The translations under genes and the position numbers were made by a program. A model generated the notes under the pieces. The model was not told the origin of the DNA, searched no databases, and worked only from the letters and a program-made list of their open reading frames with translations. Shown here in pieces: positions 52,799-60,598 of a DNA stretch of 61,502 nt (position 1 is the stretch's first letter; every line of letters begins with the position of its first letter). Source of the DNA: Anaerolineae bacterium. Lineage in GTDB: Bacteria; Chloroflexota; Anaerolineae; Anaerolineales; Villigracilaceae. The DNA lies in assembly GCA_017303735.1 (NCBI GenBank), contig JAFLCF010000004.1, positions 1-61,502 on the forward strand, read 5' to 3'.

Positions 52799-53725
52799 TT
52801 AGTCTGAAGCGCAGCGGAAACCGATCTTGGGAGAGAACTCACCCAGATAATCTTCCGAGTAAATATCATCAGCATCTGGGTTCGATCCGCGCACCGAAGC
52901 CCGGTTCGCCAGGCGGATATCATCGAAGACATCCTGGAAGGTGCCGCCACGAACAACGCGGTTGTGATATTCACTGCGCCCGCCGGGACCGGTGGGGTTC
53001 ATGGTTACGCCCTGAGAGTAGTAATCAACATCGTAGTAATCGGCAACCCATTCAGCCACATTACCTGAAAGATCGAGAACACCGAACATGCTAGCACCTG
53101 CCGGGTAATTGCCCACGCGGGTGGTATCGCCAACGAAGTAATTGAAGTTGCCGCGTGAAGAATCCGGGCGTTCATCACCCCACGGATAGGTGCGGAAGTC
53201 ATTGCCGCGCGCGCTGTATTCCCATTCTGCTTCGGTGGGCAGGCGGCGCCCCGCCCATTTGCAGTAGGTATCCGCTTGCAGCCATGTCACATACACGACC
53301 GGGTAATCGTTGAACTCGGGGTTGTTGAAATAAGATTCGCGTGTATCTGACTTGAAGGTTTGAGGAGGCTCACAAGCGCCTGCCTGCATGCACATGGCAT
53401 ACATGGCATTGGTCACTTCCAACTTATCCATCCAGAAACCCTTCATGGTCACATTGTGATCGGGCTTTTCATCCCGCTGTTCTTCGGGGTCGAGAGCGCC
53501 CATGCGGAATGTGCCTTCAGGAATATATGCCGCAGGCATGCCATCGGCAGAGGATACACGTTCAGAACCCGCATCACCGGCAGATACAGCGGCAGTCGGG
53601 TTGGTGGATACTTCCTGAGTAGGGATGGCTGTTGGCAGGGCTGGGGCAGTCGGCTGAGCGTTCCCCGCACCGCAAGCGGAAGCGAAGATCGCGATCACAG
53701 CAAGAATTGGTAATAGTTTTTTCAT
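52799..53725 (-). CDS. SUMF1/FGE-fold lipoprotein, probably non-catalytic (1)
   Basis: A 308-residue protein: lipoprotein signal with lipobox (FASAC, Cys18), Thr/Pro linker to about 75, then an FGE-sulfatase fold (EGTFRMGALDPEEQ, YCKWAGRRLPTEAEWEYSAR, YPWGDERPD, GVLDLSGNVAEWVADYYDV, RVVRGGTF, IGFRC). True formylglycine-generating enzymes use a Cys pair in a CxxxxC block after RGG; here that block reads DIRLANRASVRG without Cys, so binding rather than sulfatase activation is likely (inference). AAGGAG precedes the start. It is a paralogue of the next gene. Confidence 0.86.
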   Translation of the reverse strand: MKKLLPILAVIAIFASACGAGNAQPTAPALPTAIPTQEVSTNPTAAVSAGDAGSERVSSADGMPAAYIPEGTFRMGALDPEEQRDEKPDHNVTMKGFWMDKLEVTNAMYAMCMQAGACEPPQTFKSDTRESYFNNPEFNDYPVVYVTWLQADTYCKWAGRRLPTEAEWEYSARGNDFRTYPWGDERPDSSRGNFNYFVGDTTRVGNYPAGASMFGVLDLSGNVAEWVADYYDVDYYSQGVTMNPTGPGGRSEYHNRVVRGGTFQDVFDDIRLANRASVRGSNPDADDIYSEDYLGEFSPKIGFRCASD

Positions 53726-53942
53726 AGAAACTCCTTTGTTTGAGATAACCTCAGTATAAGAAACAAGGCGTTTCTGACTAATCCCCCAAGGGTATGCAAT
53801 CGGATGAATTTATCTTACATATTTGATAGTTTGGCGACCTGGGTCACTTCGCGCATCTTTCTCCGCCGACAACTGATTCACCCCATTCAAGTTTCATCGC
53901 CCCGTCAGCGGATTCTCAACCGCTGCGAGGCGATATAGATCA

Positions 53943-54884
53943 TTATTCATCTGCGCATCGAAACCCGATACGAGTTGAACTCCTGCCATAATATGCTTCA
54001 TCCTTCAAGTCTGCTTTTGGGTCGGGTCCCTCTAAGAAACTGCGATTCACCAATCGCAAGAAGATGCCATCTTCTTGAAATGAACCTCCACGCATGACAC
54101 GCAATACATTGAACACTTCCGCTTCTGTGGGACCTTGCGGGTTTTCAAATGGCGACTTGCTGTAATAATCGGGGCGATAACGGTCTGCCACCCACTCCCA
54201 AACATTGCCCGCCATATCCAACACCCCGAACGGACTCGCACCCTCTGGGTATGAACCCACACGGGTAGTATCTCCAACCACATTCAACGAATTAGAATTG
54301 AATTCATGCGGTGGCTCATCGCCCCAGGGATAGTTGCGTTTGTCGTCACCGCGCGCGGCGCGTTCCCATTCCGCTTCGGTGGGGAGGCGGCGCCCTGCCC
54401 ATTGACAGTAAGCATTCGCATCGTACCATGCGACATTGACCACGGGGTAATCACGAAACTCAGGGTTCCCAAAATATTCTTCACGATTATCCGAGCGGAT
54501 ATCTCTTGGCGGGCGGCAAGCTCCTGCCTGAACACACAGTTCATACATACCGTTAGTCACCTCCACCTGGTCGATCCAAAATGAAGCGAGCTTCACTTCA
54601 TGCGGAGGTTGTTCATCGTTCTCGCGGTAGACGTCCATGCCGCCCATGGTGAACGTCCCAGCAGGGATGAGGATTTGGGTCATGCCATCATTGGGTGAAA
54701 TGCGGCTTGTATCTGGCGTTGCTGTTGCCGCAGGCATGGAAGTGGATGTTGGAATGGCAGTCTCTGTTGCAGTTGCCGGGATGGGCGTAGCTGTAGAGGG
54801 ATTACTCACTTCAGGAGCGGGCGTGGATGTCGGTTGACATGCAACAAGGAATAGAAAGAAAAGAGGAAATATTTTTTTAATCAT
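53943..54884 (-). CDS. SUMF1/FGE-fold lipoprotein, probably non-catalytic (2)
   Basis: A 313-residue paralogue of the 52799-53725 protein with the same plan: lipoprotein signal (FLFLVAC, Cys16), Ala/Thr/Pro linker, then YQ-type FGE fold with PAGTFTMGGMDVYREN, YCQWAGRRLPTEAEWERAAR, YPWGDEPPHE, GVLDMAGNVWEWVADRYRP, RVMRGGSF and IGFRC. The catalytic cysteine pair is absent (FLRLVNRSFLEG in that position). The C39-peptidase gene starts upstream on the same strand and ends 34 bases away, so they may be cotranscribed. Its own start has no clear ribosome site. Confidence 0.85.
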   Translation of the reverse strand: MIKKIFPLFFLFLVACQPTSTPAPEVSNPSTATPIPATATETAIPTSTSMPAATATPDTSRISPNDGMTQILIPAGTFTMGGMDVYRENDEQPPHEVKLASFWIDQVEVTNGMYELCVQAGACRPPRDIRSDNREEYFGNPEFRDYPVVNVAWYDANAYCQWAGRRLPTEAEWERAARGDDKRNYPWGDEPPHEFNSNSLNVVGDTTRVGSYPEGASPFGVLDMAGNVWEWVADRYRPDYYSKSPFENPQGPTEAEVFNVLRVMRGGSFQEDGIFLRLVNRSFLEGPDPKADLKDEAYYGRSSTRIGFRCADE

Positions 54885-54918
54885 CGGCTGAAAGGTTTTA
54901 CGTATTACGTTTCACGCA

Positions 54919-56184
54919 TTACTGCACCAACTGCATGGCTTTGCGTGCCTGGTCTTCGAAAAAGTTCGGGTTGATCGAATCGGCTTTTTGCCAGGCTTTG
55001 AGTGCCCCCGTGTAATCTCCATTTCGATACAGACCATAGCCGTACCACAGCCAGGCTTCTTCCGACATTTCAGTTACATCGAGGGCGTAGTCTGCGAGGG
55101 CGAGCAGGTCTTCATTGCGGTTGGAGTGGAAGTAGGCAAGGAAGGGACCAAATTGATAACGGAACATGCGCAGGGGCAGGTCGAGTTCGCGGGCTTTGTC
55201 GTAGGCACGCGCGGCTTCTTCGTAGCGTTCGAAGTAGACAAGGTTGCTGCCGTAGTTGAACCAGTCGAAGGCGTCGGCGTTTGGGTCGGTGGTGGCGGCT
55301 TCAGTGGCGGAAAGGACTCGTTGGCGATTCAGGTTTGGGTCCCAGTCTGAGCCGAGCAGGGTTTTCACTTCCTCTTCGAATTGCGGGAAGTACATCAAAA
55401 GATAGACGTTGTTGAATGGCTTCCAATCCTGTTCGAGTTGGGAATAGGAAATGGTCAGGTCGGGACCGTGATACGAGTCTTGGATGGTGAATTCTTGTTT
55501 GGAATCATCATAGGCGGTGATGAGTAAATAATGCGCCGCCCAAAGATCATCGGTGGGACCGAGCGCATCGGCAGGATTTAGCGATGTGACCGTTTCAACA
55601 ATGACCGGATAATTTGCGGCGAGCAAACGCTTGAGGGTTTCGATGCTGCCGCCTACGCGGTATTCGAGGTTGAGCCAGCCCGCCTGGGTGCGGATGTAGT
55701 AACGCAGTTCTTCGGGGTTGACGTTGCGGTCACCGGAGACGGGTTTGATCAGGTTCGAGATATCTGCCTGATTGCCTTCCCAGCCATACAGTTGCAATGC
55801 CATCGAGAGGGTGGCGGGACCACAATTGTTGGCAGTTTGTTTTTCGTATTCAGGTGACTTGATGAACGCCTGTGCTGGCAAAGGGGCAAAGGTTGATGTG
55901 GATGTGACGGTTGGAATGGATTGAACCACGGCAGTGTTCGTGCTTGCAATGGTAGGTGTGGCAGGGATGGGAGTAACCGGCAGAGCGGTGGGTACGGGAC
56001 CGATGGGGTCGACGACATTTTTCACATAGATCTGAAAAACTTCCAAGCGCCAGCCGAGGCGTGATTTTACGGCGGGGATCTGATAAACCAATACAGCCAG
56101 CAGAAGCATGCCTGCCAGCCCGAGGAGAATGTTTCTGACTTTTGGTGACATGCGGGTGAGTTTACCATGCAAGACTAAATACAT
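54919..56184 (-). CDS. Membrane-anchored C39-like peptidase with TPR tail
   Basis: A 421-residue protein. An N-terminal helix (NILLGLAGMLLLAVLVYQIP) anchors it with the rest outside. After a Pro/Thr linker comes a Peptidase_C39_2 domain: Cys in QTANNCGPATLSMALQLYG, His in LWAAHYLLITAYDD and Asp in FTIQDSYHGPD, giving the C-H-D triad of the fold. Residues of about 290-421 hold TPR-like helices (ANDYALDV... YGLYRNGDYTGALKAWQKAD). It may process secreted or surface proteins (inference). ATG 56184 is used; ATG at residue 12 (MSPKVRN) is an alternative. The SUMF1-like lipoprotein gene follows. Confidence 0.85.
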   Translation of the reverse strand: MYLVLHGKLTRMSPKVRNILLGLAGMLLLAVLVYQIPAVKSRLGWRLEVFQIYVKNVVDPIGPVPTALPVTPIPATPTIASTNTAVVQSIPTVTSTSTFAPLPAQAFIKSPEYEKQTANNCGPATLSMALQLYGWEGNQADISNLIKPVSGDRNVNPEELRYYIRTQAGWLNLEYRVGGSIETLKRLLAANYPVIVETVTSLNPADALGPTDDLWAAHYLLITAYDDSKQEFTIQDSYHGPDLTISYSQLEQDWKPFNNVYLLMYFPQFEEEVKTLLGSDWDPNLNRQRVLSATEAATTDPNADAFDWFNYGSNLVYFERYEEAARAYDKARELDLPLRMFRYQFGPFLAYFHSNRNEDLLALADYALDVTEMSEEAWLWYGYGLYRNGDYTGALKAWQKADSINPNFFEDQARKAMQLVQ

Positions 56185-56237
56185 ATTAAGGTAAGGATTC
56201 GGCTTGATATTGAATCAAGGATTCTCTTTCTTCCGTC

Positions 56238-56266
56238 TTGACGCGCTTTCGGCGGGCAATTATGAT
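56238..56266 (+). promoter_or_regulatory. Strong promoter, leaderless start
   Basis: TTGACG at 56238-56243, 17-base spacer, TATGAT at 56261-56266, then eight bases to the ATG at 56275. Near-consensus boxes at ideal spacing place the transcript start on or next to the start codon. Confidence 0.75.
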
Positions 56267-56274
56267 GAAATGCA

Positions 56275-56784
56275 ATGGAGACTATTTCTACTATGACCCT
56301 TGACCCTGAAAATCTGCGATCTGCCATGCGTGCCTGGTCGGCAGGCGTGACCGTTGTAACTGCCGTGCATGGAGAGGAACGGCATGGCATGACCGTCAAC
56401 TCATTCACGTCCATTTCGCTGAACCCGGCGTTGATCACGATCTCGTTGCAACAAAATACGCGTACGCATGAATTGGTGATGCATTCCCGTGCTTTTGGGT
56501 TGACCATCCTTGCCGCAGAGCAGACTTCAGTTTCAGATCTATTCGCCGGGCGGATGCCCGACATACAAGATCGGTTTGCCTCTTTGAAAACAGAGACTTT
56601 GGTGACGGGTTCGCCCTTGATCGTGGGCGGACTGTCTTGGATGGATTGCCGCGTTCTGCAAACGTATGATGCCGGCATGAATACGCTATTCATTTCTGAG
56701 GTGGTTGCTGCACAAGGAACTGGCAGCGGCGAGCCGTTGATCTATCACAATCGCGAGTATTGGAAGTTGTCTTTATTGAAATAG
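56275..56784 (+). CDS. Flavin reductase domain protein
   Basis: A 169-residue FMN-binding split-barrel protein with the family blocks MRAWSAGVTVVTAVHGEERH, GMTVNSFTSISLNPALITIS and FGLTILAAEQTSVSDLFAGR. It would bind FMN and reduce it, or another substrate, with NAD(P)H; the oxygenase partner is not nearby. The ATG is set by the promoter immediately upstream and there is no ribosome site; an ATG at 56293 is the alternative. It may continue into the next gene, which starts 137 bases later. Confidence 0.87.
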   Translation: METISTMTLDPENLRSAMRAWSAGVTVVTAVHGEERHGMTVNSFTSISLNPALITISLQQNTRTHELVMHSRAFGLTILAAEQTSVSDLFAGRMPDIQDRFASLKTETLVTGSPLIVGGLSWMDCRVLQTYDAGMNTLFISEVVAAQGTGSGEPLIYHNREYWKLSLLK

Positions 56785-56921
56785 ACTCTATAGCATTTAT
56801 TGGTCAGGATTTACGCAGTTCAAAATCTTTTGCTACGAAATACGCGAATTTTCACGAATTATTAAAACAATTCGCGGCTAGTTTTCGCTTTTGCATAAAA
56901 CCTGTTTGCTCGGAGGGTATC

Positions 56922-57497
56922 ATGCCCCATTCACTGACAGATGAAGAAAAGCACATTCTTCTGCGGTTGGCGCGTAAGGCAGTTGAAACCGCCGTGCGCG
57001 GACTAGCCCTGCCGCCCGTTGAAAAAGAAGCGCTGACACCTGCTCTGCGAGAGAACGGCGCATCTTTTGTGACATTGACCATTCATGGCGAACTGCGCGG
57101 ATGCATCGGTGCATTGGAAGCCTATCAACCCCTGATCGAAGATGTGCGCGAACATGCCATTGCCGCCGCTTTGAAAGACCCGCGTTTTCCACCCGTCAAT
57201 GAGAATGAGTTGAGCCGAATCCATATCGAGGTTTCGCGGCTGACTTCTCCTACAGCACTGGAATATGCCAATGCAGAAGACCTGTTGAAAAAATTACGTC
57301 CGCATATCGATGGCGTCATCCTTCGGCATGGACATCGCAGAGCTACCTTCCTGCCGCAGGTTTGGGAGAAGATCCCCGACCCGGTCGAATTCCTTGAAGA
57401 GTTATGCTATAAGATGGGGGAACGGGGGAATCTTTGGCGGGAAGCAAAATTGCAAGTTTATACATATCAGGTCGAAGAATTCAATGAATTGAATTAA
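56922..57497 (+). CDS. AMMECR1 domain protein (AmmeMemoRadiSam protein A-like)
   Basis: A 191-residue AMMECR1 protein with the family blocks VTLTIHGELRGCIGALEAYQ, AAALKDPRFPPVNENELSR and ILRHGHRRATFLPQVWEKIP. The family is often encoded beside MEMO1 and radical SAM genes, neither of which lies here. Its function is unknown; a role in protein or RNA modification has been proposed on context. GGAGGG fixes ATG 56922, while the frame is open to 56760 without a signal. The C-terminal tail is 10 bases from the next start. Confidence 0.9.
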   Translation: MPHSLTDEEKHILLRLARKAVETAVRGLALPPVEKEALTPALRENGASFVTLTIHGELRGCIGALEAYQPLIEDVREHAIAAALKDPRFPPVNENELSRIHIEVSRLTSPTALEYANAEDLLKKLRPHIDGVILRHGHRRATFLPQVWEKIPDPVEFLEELCYKMGERGNLWREAKLQVYTYQVEEFNELN

Positions 57498-57506
57498 AAT
57501 GGTTAC
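57495..57506 (+). promoter_or_regulatory. -10 box abutting the TPR gene start
   Basis: TAAAAT at 57495-57500, six bases before the ATG at 57507, the same arrangement as other leaderless starts in the window. No clear -35. Confidence 0.4.
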
Positions 57507-59408
57507 ATGACCGGCGAACTCCGAGAGCAAAACAACGACACCATTTTTCAAGACGCAGTGAATGCCTTGCGCAACGGCGATAAGCCGCGCGCCAAGGAAT
57601 TGCTGACCTTACTGCTCAAAACCAACCAGAACAATGCCACTTATTGGATCTGGCTTAGCGCTTCGATGGATACATCCAAAGAGCGCATCTACTGTCTGCA
57701 AACGGCTCTTAAACTCGACCCGGAAAATTCGACCGCCAAACGGGGCTTGATCCTGCTCGGAGCCATGGCTCCCGACGAGACCATTCAACCCTTCCCCATG
57801 AACCGTCCGCGGGCATGGGAAGAGAAACTTCTGCTTGCGCATGAGAAGCCCAAGGAACGCGGCTTGCGCGCCGTGTTGAAAAGCCCAGTGATGCGCCTGG
57901 GCAGCCTAGCAGTGATCGGCATTGGTATATTTGCGCTGATCTTCTTTGGGCTGATCCTCCCTCGGCTTGGAACGCTCCAACTTGCTCCTACAAACACGGC
58001 GGGACCTTCGCCCACATTTACAGCCACACCCACCATTTTCGGCGCGACAGCGATTCCCACCCAGGTCTTCGTCGGTCCCACCCCGCTTTCTGCATTTTTA
58101 GCTGCCACCTATACCCCGACCGCGTTGTATGTGAACACGCCACGTTCGGTCAGCTCGGTGGACCAATTCCGCATTGCGATGGATGCCTATGAAAAAGGCG
58201 AGTGGGATGTATTCATCGACAACATGCTCCTGCTCGAACCGCTCGAACCAGAATCGCCGGATATTCCCTACTACATCGGCGAAGCTTATCGCTTCAAAGG
58301 CGATACGGGTAGAGCCCGTAGTTACTACAATAAATCGATCGATATTGACCCGGATTTTGCCCCCGCCTATTTGGGTTTGGCACGCATGGAATTGGAAAGC
58401 AACCCAACCTCACGCCGCGTTGAAGGCTATTTTGAAGATGCCATCGACCGCGACCCGAACTTCGGCGAAATCTATCTCGAACGTGCGCGCTGGCTGATCA
58501 ACCGCGAAGATTTTGCCGACGCCTTTGCCGACCTTGAACTTGCCGAGAAGATATTGCCCGGCTCCCCTGAAGTTTATCTTGCCTATGCCAACGCATACCG
58601 CGGCGAAGGTGACGCAGACAAGGCATTGGAGTATGCTCAAAAGGCATACGCCGCCGATATTCTTAATCTTCCCACCTATAAACTCTTGGGCGATCTCTAC
58701 ATTGAACGCGAAGACTATGTCAATGCTGCCGAAGCATTGCGTCTGTACACCACTTATCAAAATGATGCCACTGGTTTCGGAAAACTTGGTCAGGCATATT
58801 ATTATCTTGGTGAGTATGAGAACGCCGTGGCTGCCATCAATAGCGGAGAAGAGATCAACCGCAATGGCATGCAGAAATATGTCGTCTATCGCGGTTTGTC
58901 GCAGGTGGAACTTGGCAACTTCAACGACGCTGAAGGTGACATGAACACTGCCGTGGATGAGGAACCCCAATCTTTCGAAGCACGCCTGGGGTATACCAAA
59001 GCCTTGTATGGGGTCGAAAAATTTGGCAGTGCCTTCTTGCAGGCTGAGTCTATGCGGGCGCTCGCCGAGACCGATGAAGAAAAAGCCCTCGAGCTATTTT
59101 GGCGCGGACGCATTCAGGAACAGCGCAATGACATTCGCGACGCCATCAAATCATGGAATGACCTGCTCAAACTGGATGAAGATGTGATGACGCCGGAAAT
59201 GCGCGCCGAAGCCGAGGAACGTTTGAAAGTACTCGTCCCGCCGACGGATACCCCCGAACCGAGCAACACCCCGCGAGGAGGCGTTCCTACTTCCACGCCA
59301 ACCGCTTCTCCCTCAGGGACGCCTGCCACGCCCACCAAGAAGCCTGTCACCTCGCCGACAGTTTCTCGCACGCCGACGAAGACGGTTACTGTGACACCAA
59401 CGCCGTGA
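57507..59408 (+). CDS. Membrane TPR protein
   Basis: A 633-residue protein. Residues 1-110 hold helix-turn-helix repeats of TPR type (ALRNGDKPRAKELLTLLLKT, ALKLDPENSTAKRGL). A single transmembrane helix (about 129-152, LAVIGIGIFALIFFGLILP) is followed by a Thr/Pro linker and about eight TPRs on the other side (YYNKSIDIDPDFAPAYLGLA, ALEYAQKAYAADILNLPTYK and others). The C-terminus is a Thr/Pro/Ser tail that ends in TPTP. It probably scaffolds an envelope complex (inference). No ribosome site is seen; a -10 box lies six bases upstream. Confidence 0.87.
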   Translation: MTGELREQNNDTIFQDAVNALRNGDKPRAKELLTLLLKTNQNNATYWIWLSASMDTSKERIYCLQTALKLDPENSTAKRGLILLGAMAPDETIQPFPMNRPRAWEEKLLLAHEKPKERGLRAVLKSPVMRLGSLAVIGIGIFALIFFGLILPRLGTLQLAPTNTAGPSPTFTATPTIFGATAIPTQVFVGPTPLSAFLAATYTPTALYVNTPRSVSSVDQFRIAMDAYEKGEWDVFIDNMLLLEPLEPESPDIPYYIGEAYRFKGDTGRARSYYNKSIDIDPDFAPAYLGLARMELESNPTSRRVEGYFEDAIDRDPNFGEIYLERARWLINREDFADAFADLELAEKILPGSPEVYLAYANAYRGEGDADKALEYAQKAYAADILNLPTYKLLGDLYIEREDYVNAAEALRLYTTYQNDATGFGKLGQAYYYLGEYENAVAAINSGEEINRNGMQKYVVYRGLSQVELGNFNDAEGDMNTAVDEEPQSFEARLGYTKALYGVEKFGSAFLQAESMRALAETDEEKALELFWRGRIQEQRNDIRDAIKSWNDLLKLDEDVMTPEMRAEAEERLKVLVPPTDTPEPSNTPRGGVPTSTPTASPSGTPATPTKKPVTSPTVSRTPTKTVTVTPTP

Positions 59409-59466
59409 GGGATGAGAAATAAGGGATAAGTAACGAGGGGTGAGTAACAAGGAATAAAAAAACATG

Positions 59467-59507
59467 ACTCACCCCGAAATTAATCTTTCGTGGGTGAGTT
59501 CCTTTTT
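59467..59507 (+). terminator. Likely terminator of the TPR gene
   Basis: ACTCACCC..GAAA (59467-59479) pairs with TTTC..GGGTGAGT (59486-59499), six-base loop, then TTCCTTTTT. Confidence 0.65.
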
Positions 59508-59555
59508 AAACCCAAATGGGACGCTGACACTTGCACCGAACGCAAGTGCGGTGTA

Positions 59556-59613
59556 AACGCAGAAAAACGCTGATTCTTTGCTTTTATCAGCGCTAATCAG
59601 CGTTCTTCTGCGT
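59556..59613. repeat. Dispersed palindromic repeat
   Basis: AACGCAGAA.AACGCTGATT (59556-59575) pairs with AATCAGCGTT.TTCTGCGT (59595-59613), a near-perfect 18-bp stem. It fills the gap between the TPR gene and the DUF971 gene; no coding frame is seen there. Confidence 0.8.
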
Positions 59614-59664
59614 CCAAATTAAATTCGGGGTTAAGTATGTTTTTCGTTTCTTATCTCTCGTTAC

Positions 59665-60006
59665 TCAACTCTGCTTTCTACACTCGGCGCATGGACATAA
59701 CTTCCGCAAATAGTGCCAGTTGTAGATGCCGTAGTCGTGACCATCTTCCCAGACGATTGTGAGGGCGTAGGAGCCGACGGCGACCACGTTGTTGATGCGG
59801 GTGGATGAATTGTCTTCCATCACTTTTGTGAACATTTCTTCATCTGGTTCTGATTTCATGTTTTCGTGCCCGCCGCGGCAGGAGGCACATGGGCAGGCGG
59901 CGCGCAGCAACCCGAAGGGATAGATGCTGAGATGTCCGCTATCCCATTGAATCGAAAATTCACGCTTGCTTTTGTTGGCTGTTATTCCGGTTGGTTTTTC
60001 GGTCAT
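59665..60006 (-). CDS. DUF971 domain protein
   Basis: A 113-residue protein of the DUF971 family with the characteristic Cys pairs CPCASCRGGHE and LCPCAECR and the ends FSIQWDSGHLSIYPFGLLR and ALTIVWEDGHDYGIYNWHYLR. The fold matches the N-terminal domain of gamma-butyrobetaine hydroxylases and members often sit with iron-sulfur cluster genes. The Cys may bind Fe-S or zinc (inference). AAAGGAA precedes the ATG. Confidence 0.87.
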   Translation of the reverse strand: MTEKPTGITANKSKREFSIQWDSGHLSIYPFGLLRAACPCASCRGGHENMKSEPDEEMFTKVMEDNSSTRINNVVAVGSYALTIVWEDGHDYGIYNWHYLRKLCPCAECRKQS

Positions 60007-60023
60007 TATGATTCCTTTAGGTT

Positions 60024-60112
60024 TAATGTCACTCTGAGGGAGCGTTCTTCGCGACCGAAGAGTCTCTGACTGTTGAGGTAGAGATCCTTCGCTATCGCTC
60101 AGGATGACATTA
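60024..60112. repeat. Dispersed inverted repeat
   Basis: TAATGTCACTCTGAG (60024-60038) is the inverted partner of CTCAGGATGACATTA (60098-60112), with two mismatches over 15 bp and GAGTCTC/GAGATCC halves inside. This gtcac-tctgag...ctcagg-atgac form is a common dispersed element of bacterial genomes. Confidence 0.75.
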
Positions 60113-60123
60113 ATTGATATTTT

Positions 60124-60597
60124 TTACGGCGCAGGGACGACGGAGAGAAAATCAGCGGCTGCCCAGCCTGCGCGGGTATCGTCGTATGATGCGACGAGGT
60201 ACCACCAGGTGTAGCCATCGGCTTCTTGCGGTCCGTCTTTGACGAGGAAGACTTCGGCTTCGCCGCCGAGGAAGACGGTTTCGGTGGTCAAGCCGGGCGC
60301 CGAGCGGATGCGCAAGCCGTCGGTGCCGACTTCGATGATCTGCACGTAGCCGTCGATGTGGATGGTGGTGGGGTCTATGGTGGGGGAGGCGAAGGGGTCG
60401 AGGGTGGGGGTGAAGGTTGCAGCAGGGGTGTGGGTTGGGGCGGGGATCATGGTCAGGTCGGCAGGAGCAAACCCAACTTCGGGAGAGAAGCGGGGCGAGG
60501 TCCAGCCGATGATAATGAGTGTGAGCAGGATCAAGGCTGCGGCGACGATGAGTGAGCCGACGATGGTGAATCGATTCAAGAAGGGGCGTAGGTCCAT
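60124..60597 (-). CDS. Membrane-anchored SH3-like protein
   Basis: A 157-residue protein with one N-terminal helix (IVGSLIVAAALILLTLIIIG), a Thr/Pro linker and a C-terminal bacterial SH3-type domain (LRIRSAPGLTTETVFLGGE, YTWWYLVASYDDTRAGWAAADFL). Such domains bind cell-wall or peptide ligands outside the membrane. The ATG is one base from the stop of the upstream diacylglycerol-kinase-like gene, so the two are translated together. Confidence 0.88.
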   Translation of the reverse strand: MDLRPFLNRFTIVGSLIVAAALILLTLIIIGWTSPRFSPEVGFAPADLTMIPAPTHTPAATFTPTLDPFASPTIDPTTIHIDGYVQIIEVGTDGLRIRSAPGLTTETVFLGGEAEVFLVKDGPQEADGYTWWYLVASYDDTRAGWAAADFLSVVPAP

Positions 60598-60598
60598 A

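Noticed and set aside
53726..53942. Possible regulatory RNA between the two SUMF1-like lipoprotein genes
   Set aside because: No clear hairpin, promoter or recognised motif.
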